NCBI GenBank assembly: GCA_947174175.1
Contig: CAMWHW010000071.1
Span: 1 to 5,814 of the forward strand
From: an uncultured Clostridia bacterium
GTDB taxonomy: Bacteria; Bacillota; Clostridia; Christensenellales; Borkfalkiaceae
Direction: 5' to 3'
DNA length: 5,814 nt
Under the pieces are notes generated by a model. That model saw only the letters and a program-made list of their open reading frames with translations, was not told the DNA's origin and did not search any database. A program made the position numbers and the translations under genes. The first letter of the stretch is position 1; every line of letters starts with the position of its first letter. Shown here piece by piece: positions 1 through 5,416 of this stretch.

Positions 1-130
1 CCGGGTAGAAGCAGTAGCTTTCTCCGCCGCTGAACGCCAGCCTTTTGGGAAGGACTGTAAGCGAAAGCAATAAAATAAACGCCGCCGCCAAAGTCAACGC
101 TATAACCGTTGCCGTGCGCATTTTCCGCAT
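1..130 (-). CDS. N-terminal fragment of an unidentified exported or membrane-anchored protein
   Basis: A reading frame starts at ATG (128-130) and stays open for 43 codons to the window edge, so only the N-terminus is present. The protein begins MRKMRTATVIALTL and then has a hydrophobic stretch (about residues 7-27, rich in Ala, Leu, Ile and Phe). This is the charged-then-hydrophobic pattern of a signal peptide or single N-terminal anchor. What follows (KRLAFSGGESYCFYP) is probably outside the membrane. A strong Shine-Dalgarno, GGGAGGG (139-145), lies 8 nt before the ATG and supports this start; Met4 is a possible alternative but is further from the site. The gene follows the corA / zinc-ribbon operon on the same strand but is separated by a terminator-like hairpin whose 3' arm contains this Shine-Dalgarno. 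I do not recognise the family and cannot assign a function. Confidence 0.6.
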   Translation of the reverse strand, partial: MRKMRTATVIALTLAAAFILLLSLTVLPKRLAFSGGESYCFYP

Positions 131-163
131 AAAAAAAGCCCTCCCGTAAGTTTTACGAAAGGG
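131..163 (-). terminator. Intrinsic terminator whose 3' arm carries the next gene's Shine-Dalgarno
   Basis: On the minus strand, CCCTTTCGTAA (153-163) pairs with TTACGGGAGGG (139-149) across a 3-nt loop. This gives 11 pairs, two of them G-U. A C and seven T residues (131-138) follow at once and the ATG of the next frame comes right after. The stem plus T7 is a standard rho-independent terminator and is well placed to end the corA / zinc-ribbon transcript. The two G-U pairs mean that the plus-strand version would be mismatched, so it is oriented to the minus strand. GGGAGGG in the 3' arm is also the Shine-Dalgarno of the downstream frame, so termination and translation start are coupled in space. 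Confidence 0.75.
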
Positions 164-191
164 TTATTGCCAGTATCCGGCTTATTTATTC

Positions 192-220
192 ATTTAAATT
201 TTAACGTTTTGTTGCGACAA
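192..220 (-). promoter_or_regulatory. Possible promoter for the partial exported-protein gene
   Basis: On the minus strand, TTGTCG (215-220) and TTAAAT (192-197) are separated by 17 nt in an AT-rich stretch after the zinc-ribbon stop codon. Each hexamer matches the sigma-A consensus only partly. If used, transcription would start near 185 and give a leader of about 55 nt that includes the terminator-like hairpin at 131-163. AT-rich intergenic DNA often gives chance matches of this quality, so this is tentative. Confidence 0.3.
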
Positions 221-265
221 GTTCGAGATATGTAAAAGCAATTAAAGGACGTGCCTTCCGGTGGC

Positions 266-463
266 TCACCGGCAACCGCCGCAGGTCTTGCAGTTGCCGC
301 TGCACTTTTTTAGCTGCTTGCCCGTGGCGGTGTACATTTCGCCGCAGAACGACCTTTCCGCAGCGGCGCCGCAGTCGGGGCACTTAACTTCGTCGGTATA
401 TTTTTTTACCAGTTCATCGAATTTCTTTCCGCACGCGGGGCAGCGGTATTGCAAAATCGGCAT
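266..463 (-). CDS. FmdB-family small zinc-ribbon protein
   Basis: A 65-residue protein starting MPILQYRCPACGKKF. The first zinc knuckle is C8-P-A-C11 and the second C28-P-D-C31, which together form a four-cysteine zinc ribbon. The conserved start M-P-x-x-x-Y-x-C and the spacing match the FmdB / CxxC-CxxC regulatory-protein family, whose members are short proteins of mostly unknown function, once linked to formamidase and amidase regulation. After C40, the tail has a second cysteine cluster, C54-x3-C58-x2-C61-x2-C64, ending one residue before the stop. Cysteine- and Gly/Ser-rich tails are common in this family, but the tail could bind a second metal. The start lies 1 nt after the corA stop codon, and an AGGAAG Shine-Dalgarno sits inside the end of corA, so the two genes are almost certainly co-transcribed. 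The family is clear; the function is not. Confidence 0.85.
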   Translation of the reverse strand: MPILQYRCPACGKKFDELVKKYTDEVKCPDCGAAAERSFCGEMYTATGKQLKKCSGNCKTCGGCR

Positions 464-464
464 A

Positions 465-1457
465 TTATTTTTTCTTCCTGTTCTTTCTCTGTTTCTTACC
501 CTTGCGGCGGAAAATCGGCTTGCTTTTAAGCATTATTACGGCTATCGCCGCCGTCAGCGCGAGCGCGCCCGCAATCACCACCCAGAACCATACGGTAGAG
601 GTTTCGCCGTGGAATGCCTGAAAGGGCACGGGCATATTCATACCCCAGAAGCCCGCAATCATGGTGGGAATGGCAAGCAGAATGGTGATGATGGTTAGTT
701 TTTTCATCGAGTCGTTGGCGTTGTTGGAAATTACCGAACCGTAAGCGTCCATCGAAACGGTGAGCGTGTCTTTATAGATTTTACACATTTCAATCGCCTG
801 GTTGCACTCGATTACCAGGTCGTCGTATATATCGGCGTAGTCCTCGTCGGCGGTCACGTGTCCGACCTTTGCAAGCTTTTCGTGCACCTTGGCGTTGGAG
901 TTTAAAGAAGTCGAAAAGTATACCAGCGAATTTTCAAGTTCCAGAAGCTGTAAAATGTCGTCGTTTTTCAGCTTGGTGCCCAGCTCCGCCTGCACGCGCT
1001 GGCTGCGTCTGTCAATCTGTTTAAGGCAGTATAAAAAGCGCTTGGCGTTGCCCAGCATAAAATTTAAAATAAACTGCACGGGGTCGTCGCACCTGACCTT
1101 GGTGCGCCCCGTGATAAAGTCCTTCAAGACGGGGTTGCCCTTTAAGCAGACCGTCATAATACAGTTTCGGTTATATATGACCGCAAGGGGCAGGGTGGAG
1201 TAGGAATCGCCCGCGTCGCTTTCCTCGATTATGGGACAGTCGACGACGAACAGCGAACAGCCCTCGTCAAACTCCGTACGCGCCCTTTCCTCCTCGTCCA
1301 GGGCGGCTTTAATCATGTCCTCGGGTATGCCCGTCTGCGCGGCGACTCTTTCTACTTCGCCGTCGGTGGGGCTGACCATATCTACCCAGCAAAGGGGCGT
1401 AAAATCTTCGCACTGCGTAAGCGCTGCGTTTTCGCCCGCGATAAAGTATTTAACCAT
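465..1457 (-). CDS. corA: CorA-family magnesium/divalent cation transporter
   Basis: A 330-residue protein with CorA architecture: a soluble cytoplasmic domain (about 1-245) ending in long helices, then two transmembrane segments at the C-terminus (about 254-271 and 288-310). The family signature Gly-Met-Asn is at residues 272-274, at the end of the first membrane segment, followed by MPVPF. In known CorA proteins this loop forms the pore entrance of a pentamer that carries Mg2+, and in some members Co2+ or Ni2+. The length is normal for the family. The tail after the second membrane segment is very basic, with 13 Lys/Arg among the last 20 residues, as expected for a cytoplasmic C-terminus. 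A strong GAGGTGA Shine-Dalgarno (1461-1467) sets the ATG at 1455-1457. It has its own promoter and a leader with a short ORF and a terminator-like hairpin, and it is followed 1 nt later by the zinc-ribbon gene. The ion carried cannot be read from sequence alone. Confidence 0.95.
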   Translation of the reverse strand: MVKYFIAGENAALTQCEDFTPLCWVDMVSPTDGEVERVAAQTGIPEDMIKAALDEEERARTEFDEGCSLFVVDCPIIEESDAGDSYSTLPLAVIYNRNCIMTVCLKGNPVLKDFITGRTKVRCDDPVQFILNFMLGNAKRFLYCLKQIDRRSQRVQAELGTKLKNDDILQLLELENSLVYFSTSLNSNAKVHEKLAKVGHVTADEDYADIYDDLVIECNQAIEMCKIYKDTLTVSMDAYGSVISNNANDSMKKLTIITILLAIPTMIAGFWGMNMPVPFQAFHGETSTVWFWVVIAGALALTAAIAVIMLKSKPIFRRKGKKQRKNRKKK

Positions 1458-1475
1458 AATTCACCTCAAAAAAAC

Positions 1476-1499
1476 CGTGCGGAAGTATACTCCCGCACG
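1476..1499 (-). terminator. Terminator-like hairpin in the corA leader (candidate attenuator)
   Basis: On the minus strand, CGTGCGGGAG (1490-1499) pairs with CTTCCGCACG (1476-1485) around a TATA tetraloop, giving 10 pairs with one G-U. One G (1475) and seven T residues (1468-1474) follow, and then directly the corA Shine-Dalgarno GAGGTGA (1461-1467). The hairpin lies about 104 nt downstream of the predicted start of transcription and has no gene before it on this transcript other than a 12-codon leader ORF. It would therefore stop transcription before corA unless it is prevented from folding. That is the layout of a leader attenuator or of the expression platform of a riboswitch. Confidence 0.7.
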
Positions 1500-1539
1500 C
1501 AAAACAAGGCAAATTTCGGTTTGCAAAATCGGAAGCTAC

Positions 1540-1578
1540 TTACTCTTTTAAATTAAGTATAGATGGATAACCGTCCAT
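1540..1578 (-). CDS. Candidate 12-residue leader peptide upstream of corA
   Basis: Inside the corA leader, an ATG (1576-1578) opens a 12-codon frame encoding MDGYPSILNLKE, ending in TAA (1540-1542). It is preceded by GAGGGG (1583-1588), a strong Shine-Dalgarno 4 nt from the ATG, and starts about 25 nt after the predicted transcription start. The frame ends 40 nt before the terminator-like hairpin that precedes corA. Short leader ORFs before Mg2+ transporter genes are known in enterobacteria (mgtL before mgtA, corL before corA), where translation of the leader affects transcription of the transporter. This peptide does not resemble MgtL and contains only one Pro. The codons for Ser-Ile-Leu contain TATACTT, which can pair with the 5' arm of the hairpin. 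Translation is inferred from the Shine-Dalgarno and position only. Confidence 0.45.
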   Translation of the reverse strand: MDGYPSILNLKE

Positions 1579-1609
1579 AATACCCCTCGGAAATTACTTT
1601 CTATTATTC

Positions 1610-1638
1610 ATTATAATCTATATTCCGTCCGTTTGCAA
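1610..1638 (-). promoter_or_regulatory. Sigma-A type promoter of the corA / zinc-ribbon operon
   Basis: On the minus strand, TTGCAA (1633-1638) and a perfect TATAAT (1610-1615) are separated by 17 nt. The -35 matches TTGACA at four of six positions. Transcription would start near 1603, giving a leader of about 145 nt before corA. The -35 lies just downstream of the peptidase terminator, so corA is expected to be an independent transcription unit. Confidence 0.75.
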
Positions 1639-1653
1639 CTGATTTTAATTGCT

Positions 1654-1685
1654 AAAAAGCCGCCGCGCATAGTCTGCGCGGCGGC
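1654..1685 (-). terminator. Strong intrinsic terminator of the M1 peptidase gene
   Basis: A perfect 11-bp GC-rich inverted repeat, GCCGCCGCGCA (1659-1669) and its complement (1675-1685), encloses a 5-nt loop. On the minus strand the stem is followed by five T residues (1654-1658) and begins 20 nt after the peptidase stop codon. The plus strand also has a T-run a few bases after the stem (1690-1695), so it could act in both directions, although no plus-strand gene ends here. Confidence 0.88.
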
Positions 1686-1705
1686 CGTATTTTTTGCGGT
1701 TTTTA

Positions 1706-3148
1706 TCAGATAACTACTTTGCCCTCTATATAGCTTGCAAATATTCCCTCGACGTCGTGCAGTGCGGCAAAGTGGGAGATTAGTTCTTCGGGCGACGCAA
1801 TCTTAAAGCAGTTCGCCTGGAAATAGCTTTTCAGTGCGGAGAAGAACTTCTTGTCGCCCATAGCCGTGCGCACCGATTCGCACATTAATATGCCCTTGTT
1901 GTAAGCGATATTTATATATTCGTAATCGCTTGCAAAGTCTTTCAGGTTTCTTGTCATGGCGGTGTCCGCCTTGCCGAAAATCTGATTATATACCGAATAG
2001 TACGCCCTGTACGCCTTTATTGCCGAGCCGAGCGCACCCGTACGGGTGAAGCCGTACGCGGGATAATTTTCAAAGAAGCATACCGTGGAGTAGTCGGCAA
2101 GCCCCTCGTCCTGCCATGCGCAGTTGACCTGGTCGCTGCCCACCATTGCGTACCACCACTGGTGCGCGTTTTCGTGCGCTATGGTGTATATGGCGTCGGT
2201 CTCTTCCAGCGCGCTGTTAATCATGGTCAGCGCGGGATATTCCATACCGCTCACCGAAAGGGGCGTGAACACTACGGACAGAGTAGGGTAGGCGTACTTG
2301 CCGAAGGTTTCCGAAAAATATTCAAGGCTTTCGCACGCGGCGTCAAGCTGGCGCTTGGGCTCGGCTTCGCCGCAGTAGTACAAGGTCACTTCGCAGCCCG
2401 CGCTCTCGCGCTTTACCGTCTTGAATTCGTCGGACAAAACGGCGGCAAAGTCACGCGCGTTTTTCAGCTCGTAGCGCGTCGTGGTAACGTCGCCCGAGGC
2501 GGAGCTTTCAACCTGCTTTCCGCTGGTGGCCGCCGTATATTCCTTGGGTAAGGTCAGCGTAACGTCGTAATCGGCACATTCCGAAACGAACGGGTCGCCG
2601 CAGCTGTAATAGGGGGTCTGCACGAAACCTTCCTGTGAATAGGCGCAAAGAACGGGGTAGAAGTTGCCTAAGTTTACCGTGCTTTCGGTAACGCCCGTGC
2701 GGTGGTTTACCTGCGCCAGATTCAGCGTATAGGTTATGGTGACTTTTACGGTCTGGTCGGGATATACCGGCTCGTTTAAAGCTACGTTAAGAATATTTTC
2801 GTCCTCGCCCGTAACTTCCCAGCTTGCGCAGCCTTCAACCTTTTCAACGCTCTCTCCGCCGTAGCTCGCGCCCGCATAGTACGCCTTGGCGTCCGCTTCG
2901 GTAAGGGGCTTATATTGCGCGCCTTCGCGGTACGCGTTGCCCCACAGGTTGAACTGCAAATCGCGGATTTCGTTATCCGTGGAATTGAAATAGGTAAAGT
3001 CCGCAGTGCCTTTAAGGGTGCGTTCTTTCTCGTCGTAAGCCGCCGTAATGACGTACTTCGACCTGTCCGTTTGCTGCTTGTGGCAGGCTGCCAGAGGGAG
3101 GGCGGCAAGAGTGAGCGCCGCCGCTGCAAAAATCGCTAACTTTTTCAT
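1706..3148 (-). CDS. M1-family (gluzincin) metallopeptidase lipoprotein
   Basis: A 480-residue protein that begins with a lipoprotein signal: MKK, a hydrophobic Ala/Leu stretch, then the lipobox L19-A-A-C22. After cleavage, Cys22 would be lipidated and the enzyme held on the outer face of the membrane. The zinc site is HENAH (325-329), followed after 18 residues by Glu348 in DEGLADY. This HExxH-x18-E pattern is typical of M1 aminopeptidases. Tyr416 (AYNKG) fits the conserved M1 transition-state tyrosine. The substrate-recognition motif that is usually GAMEN reads GMEYP (301-305), as in a subset of bacterial M1-like proteins. The N-terminal part (about 30-240) fits the beta-rich M1 domain. The protein is much shorter than PepN (about 870 residues) and lacks the C-terminal helical domain. 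The expected role is digestion of extracellular peptides; the substrate is unknown. No clear Shine-Dalgarno precedes the ATG, but the signal peptide supports this start. It has its own terminator and is transcribed away from the nitrilase-like gene. Confidence 0.92.
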   Translation of the reverse strand: MKKLAIFAAAALTLAALPLAACHKQQTDRSKYVITAAYDEKERTLKGTADFTYFNSTDNEIRDLQFNLWGNAYREGAQYKPLTEADAKAYYAGASYGGESVEKVEGCASWEVTGEDENILNVALNEPVYPDQTVKVTITYTLNLAQVNHRTGVTESTVNLGNFYPVLCAYSQEGFVQTPYYSCGDPFVSECADYDVTLTLPKEYTAATSGKQVESSASGDVTTTRYELKNARDFAAVLSDEFKTVKRESAGCEVTLYYCGEAEPKRQLDAACESLEYFSETFGKYAYPTLSVVFTPLSVSGMEYPALTMINSALEETDAIYTIAHENAHQWWYAMVGSDQVNCAWQDEGLADYSTVCFFENYPAYGFTRTGALGSAIKAYRAYYSVYNQIFGKADTAMTRNLKDFASDYEYINIAYNKGILMCESVRTAMGDKKFFSALKSYFQANCFKIASPEELISHFAALHDVEGIFASYIEGKVVI

Positions 3149-3231
3149 AGTTTTAAGTTATGTCGCCGCCCGCGCGGATAGAACGGCAAAATGTAACTTT
3201 TTTCGCACTGAAAAAATAGTATGTAGGGTAT
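3149..3231. promoter_or_regulatory. Divergent intergenic region between the peptidase and nitrilase-like genes
   Basis: These 83 bp separate the start codons of two divergent genes, so they should contain promoters for both strands. On the plus strand, TAGTAT (3217-3222) is a possible -10 element, but no good -35 lies 17 nt upstream. It would start transcription within a few bases of the ATG at 3232, giving a nearly leaderless mRNA, in keeping with the weak Shine-Dalgarno there. On the minus strand I see no convincing promoter. Runs T6 (3198-3203) and A6 (3211-3216) flank CGCACTG. The assignment rests on gene layout rather than on clear motifs. Confidence 0.35.
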
Positions 3232-3894
3232 ATGAAAATTTGCGTGGTAACGGACAGACGAAAACAACTCTCCGTGCGCCTGCCTCCCTGCGACGTCGTG
3301 TTGTTCGGGTTCGGCACGCTCGGACTGGTCGATTACGAAAGCGAACTCAACGGAAAGACCGAAAAATTCGAAACGGCGGCAAAGCTTTCGCACGCCGCGC
3401 ACTGCGGCGTGCTCTGCGGCTGTATTACCGACAGCCGCGGCTTAATGCGCAAGTCGGTTGCAGTCGCGTCCAACGGCAAGCTTTTAGGCATATCCGATAT
3501 GCTGAACGTTCTGGACGGGGAGGAGTACAAGAGCGGCGCTAACGTGGGCGTTTACACCATAGGCGGCTACAAGGTGGGCGTGTGCATTGATAACGATTTA
3601 TACTTTCCCGACTGCGTAAAGGCGTGCGCAATGTGCGGCTGTAATCTTTTGGTCGTTCACGCGGAGGACGTCACCGACGGAATACCGCCCCTTTTAATAC
3701 GCGCGTACGCATATCTTTACGGTATGCCCGTAGTGCTGTGCGCGGGAAGCACGGCGTTTTTTGCCGATATTTCGGGCGTGATAGCAAGCTCCAACCAGGA
3801 TATTGCCGTATTCGAAACCTCGCCCAAAAACTGCTACCGCAAGGTAACCTCGCGCGTGCGCGGACTTTTCAGCGATTCGACCGCGGACTTCTGA
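3232..3894 (+). CDS. Nitrilase-superfamily fold protein, probably catalytically inactive
   Basis: A 220-residue protein related to carbon-nitrogen hydrolases. The clearest match is residues 101-127: a Ser-Gly lead-in, then GGYKVGV, then DLYFPD, which aligns with the family pattern around the nucleophile (G-V-x-I-C-Y-D-L-R-F-P-E). In this alignment the catalytic Cys is Asp120, with a Cys two residues earlier (C118). The strand that normally ends in FPE, carrying the catalytic Glu, reads LFGF (24-27), placing Phe27 at the Glu position. The segment after NGKLLG (81-86), where the catalytic Lys is expected, reads ISDML and has no Lys. All three triad residues therefore seem lost. The protein is shorter than typical members (about 260-300) and has 12 cysteines, including C132-x2-C135-x-C137. 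The start at ATG 3232 has only a weak GGG upstream. It could be a binding or regulatory protein built on the fold. The fold is fairly certain; loss of activity depends on a hand alignment. Confidence 0.82.
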   Translation: MKICVVTDRRKQLSVRLPPCDVVLFGFGTLGLVDYESELNGKTEKFETAAKLSHAAHCGVLCGCITDSRGLMRKSVAVASNGKLLGISDMLNVLDGEEYKSGANVGVYTIGGYKVGVCIDNDLYFPDCVKACAMCGCNLLVVHAEDVTDGIPPLLIRAYAYLYGMPVVLCAGSTAFFADISGVIASSNQDIAVFETSPKNCYRKVTSRVRGLFSDSTADF

Positions 3895-3923
3895 ACGGGC
3901 GGCGAAATATTGCTTGTAATCGC

Positions 3924-3952
3924 TTGTTTTTTTCGGGTGATTATTGTATAAT
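3924..3952 (+). promoter_or_regulatory. Sigma-A type promoter of the yicC-gmk-rpoZ operon
   Basis: TTGTTT (3924-3929) and a perfect TATAAT (3947-3952) are separated by 17 nt. Transcription would start near 3959, giving a leader of about 29 nt with a CGGAG Shine-Dalgarno (3973-3977) 10 nt before the yicC ATG. The -35 matches only the TTG half of the consensus. The position, in the 93-bp gap after the nitrilase-like gene and before the housekeeping genes, supports it. Confidence 0.7.
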
Positions 3953-3987
3953 GTAAAAGCAAAATTATCGTTCGGAGCAAACAGGCT

Positions 3988-4863
3988 ATGTTCAGTATGA
4001 CGGGCTACGGCAGAGGCGAATACAAAGAGGGCGGGTTGGAGATAACCGCCGAGATTAAGACGGTCAACAACCGCTATCTGGATATCTCGGTAAAGTGCCC
4101 CAAAATTTTAACCGCGTGCGAGGAGATTATCCGCTCGCTCATAAGGGAAAAACTTACGCGCGGACATGCCGACGTGTTCATATCCGTGACGGACAAGCGC
4201 GAAAGGGCGAAGAGCCTTTACCTCGATATCGAGGCGGCGCGCGCTTACGTGGAGAGCGCAAAGGCTATCAAAGCCGCGTTCCCCGAGCTTGCGGACGATT
4301 TCACCGTCAGCTCGCTTATGAGGCAGAGCGACGTTTTAAAGCAGGAAGAAGTCAACTCTGCGGACGACGAACTTATAGATGGCTTGAAAACCGCCGTGAA
4401 CTGCGCGCTGGACAAGCTGAACGCCATGCGCGAGGTCGAGGGAAAGAAGCTTGCCGCCGATATGCTGGCAAGGGTGGACACCATAGAAAAGTCGGTTAAA
4501 ATGGTTGCCGGGCGCGCTCCGCTGGTTGCCGCCGATTACAAAAAGAGGCTGGAAGAAAAAATTCGGCTGTACACTCAGAACGTCAATCCCGACGAGGGCA
4601 GACTGCTTACCGAGGTCGCCGTGTTTGCCGACAAGAGCAATATCGACGAGGAGCTTACCCGACTGGGTTCGCACATAGCGCAGTTCAGGGAGATTGCAAA
4701 GGAAAAGCTGGTGGGCAGAAAGTTGGACTTCCTCGTTCAGGAATTCAATAGGGAAACCAACACTATATGTTCCAAGTCCAACGACATAACCATAACCAAG
4801 CTCGGGCTGGAACTCAAAAACGAAATCGAAAAAATAAGGGAACAGGTGCAGAACGTTGAGTAA
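3988..4863 (+). CDS. yicC: YicC/YloC-family endoribonuclease
   Basis: A 291-residue protein, the normal family length. The N-terminus has the signature SMTGYGRG (3-10) and NNRYLD (27-32), followed by RGHADVFISV (58-67). The middle, about 120-240, is mostly helical and charged. The C-terminal domain carries the conserved GRKLDFLVQEFNRE (243-256), the CSKSND segment (261-266), and a final ELKNEIEKIREQVQNVE helix. E. coli YicC is an endoribonuclease that takes part in small-RNA turnover and forms a hexamer; the Bacillus homologue is YloC. This protein is expected to act on RNA in the cytoplasm. It is first in the operon, with its own promoter and Shine-Dalgarno, and its last 8 nt overlap gmk, which implies translational coupling. 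The pairing of yicC with gmk is widespread in Firmicutes. Confidence 0.96.
   Translation: MFSMTGYGRGEYKEGGLEITAEIKTVNNRYLDISVKCPKILTACEEIIRSLIREKLTRGHADVFISVTDKRERAKSLYLDIEAARAYVESAKAIKAAFPELADDFTVSSLMRQSDVLKQEEVNSADDELIDGLKTAVNCALDKLNAMREVEGKKLAADMLARVDTIEKSVKMVAGRAPLVAADYKKRLEEKIRLYTQNVNPDEGRLLTEVAVFADKSNIDEELTRLGSHIAQFREIAKEKLVGRKLDFLVQEFNRETNTICSKSNDITITKLGLELKNEIEKIREQVQNVE
4844..4848 (+). promoter_or_regulatory. Shine-Dalgarno that fixes the TTG start of gmk
   Basis: AGGTG inside the last codons of yicC lies 7 nt before TTG (4856-4858). No ATG or GTG in the gmk frame is better placed before the P-loop, and the resulting N-terminus (SKGKLVVISGPSG) has the usual Gmk length. This supports the rare start codon. 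Confidence 0.7.
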
Positions 4864-5410
4864 GGGTAAACTTGTAGTTATAAGCGGACCTTCGGGCGTG
4901 GGCAAGGGCACGATTGTAAAGGAGCTGTTAAAGCTGCGCCCCAACGCCTCGCTGTCCGTATCCTGCACGACGCGCGCGCCGCGCCAGGGCGAAACAGATG
5001 GCGAAAGCTATTTCTTCTTAACGAAGGACGCTTTCGAAAAGATGATAGCGGAAGGCGGCTTCCTGGAATATTCGGAACATTTCGACAACTACTACGGCAC
5101 GCCCAAGGCGTTCGTGGAAAGCAAGCTGGAAAGCGGCGACGTCATTCTGGAAATAGAGGTGGACGGCGCTCTCAACGTAAGGAGGGTTATGCCCCAGGCG
5201 GTGCTTATAATGATTGCCCCTCCCGACAGGGATACGCTGTACGCCCGCTTGAAGGGGCGCGGCACCGAGGGGGAGGATATAATCGCCCGCAGAATGGATA
5301 GGGCGGACTACGAACTGGGCAAAAGTCCTTTATACGACTACGTAATAATTAACGACGACCTGCGGACTGCGGTCGGGGAAGTCGAGCATATTTTGGAAAA
5401 GGAGAACTGA
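4856..5410 (+). CDS. gmk: Guanylate kinase
   Basis: A 184-residue cytoplasmic enzyme that converts GMP and ATP to GDP and ADP, a required step in GTP and dGTP synthesis. The P-loop is GPSGVGKGT (11-19). The GMP-binding region includes TTRAPRQGE (38-46) with Arg40 and Arg43, then Tyr52, Glu71 (FLEYSEHF) and YYGTP (79-83). EIEVDG (99-104) follows, and the mobile lid region has RLKGRGTE (131-138). Near the end, YDYVIINDD is the usual family C-terminal motif. The residue before TTR is Cys37, where Ala is more common; this is probably harmless. The start is TTG and overlaps the end of yicC by 8 nt, so gmk is likely translated by re-initiating or coupled ribosomes. It is followed 6 nt later by rpoZ. 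All key motifs are intact, so the assignment is firm. Confidence 0.98.
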   Translation: MSKGKLVVISGPSGVGKGTIVKELLKLRPNASLSVSCTTRAPRQGETDGESYFFLTKDAFEKMIAEGGFLEYSEHFDNYYGTPKAFVESKLESGDVILEIEVDGALNVRRVMPQAVLIMIAPPDRDTLYARLKGRGTEGEDIIARRMDRADYELGKSPLYDYVIINDDLRTAVGEVEHILEKEN

Positions 5411-5416
5411 TATATT

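Noticed and set aside
201..383. 60-residue Arg-rich minus-strand frame overlapping the zinc-ribbon gene
   Set aside because: It overlaps the zinc-ribbon frame in another phase, has a composition typical of GC-rich shadow frames and has no recognisable motif.
1458..1605. M-box, NiCo or T-box element in the corA leader
   Set aside because: I do not see the conserved core sequences of these classes by eye, and the leader is short for an M-box or T-box; a covariance search would be needed to exclude them formally.
2162..2551. 129-residue plus-strand frame opposite the M1 peptidase
   Set aside because: It lies fully antisense to a gene with an intact zinc motif, and the protein has no recognisable domain.
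3198..3216. T6 - CGCACTG - A6 inverted repeat as an operator between the divergent genes
   Set aside because: The arms are pure T and A runs, which occur often by chance in intergenic DNA, and the pairing does not extend beyond six bases.
3048..3542. 164-residue plus-strand frame across the divergent intergenic region
   Set aside because: It overlaps the starts of two well-supported genes and is very Arg-rich, as expected for a shadow frame.
3899..3933. Possible terminator after the nitrilase-like gene (GCGA/TCGC pairing before a T7 run)
   Set aside because: The stem is only 4-5 bp with a 14-nt loop, too weak to act alone, and the T-run is better explained as part of the yicC promoter spacer and -35.
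4336..4968. 210-residue minus-strand frame opposite yicC and gmk
   Set aside because: It is antisense to two conserved housekeeping genes and shows no family features.
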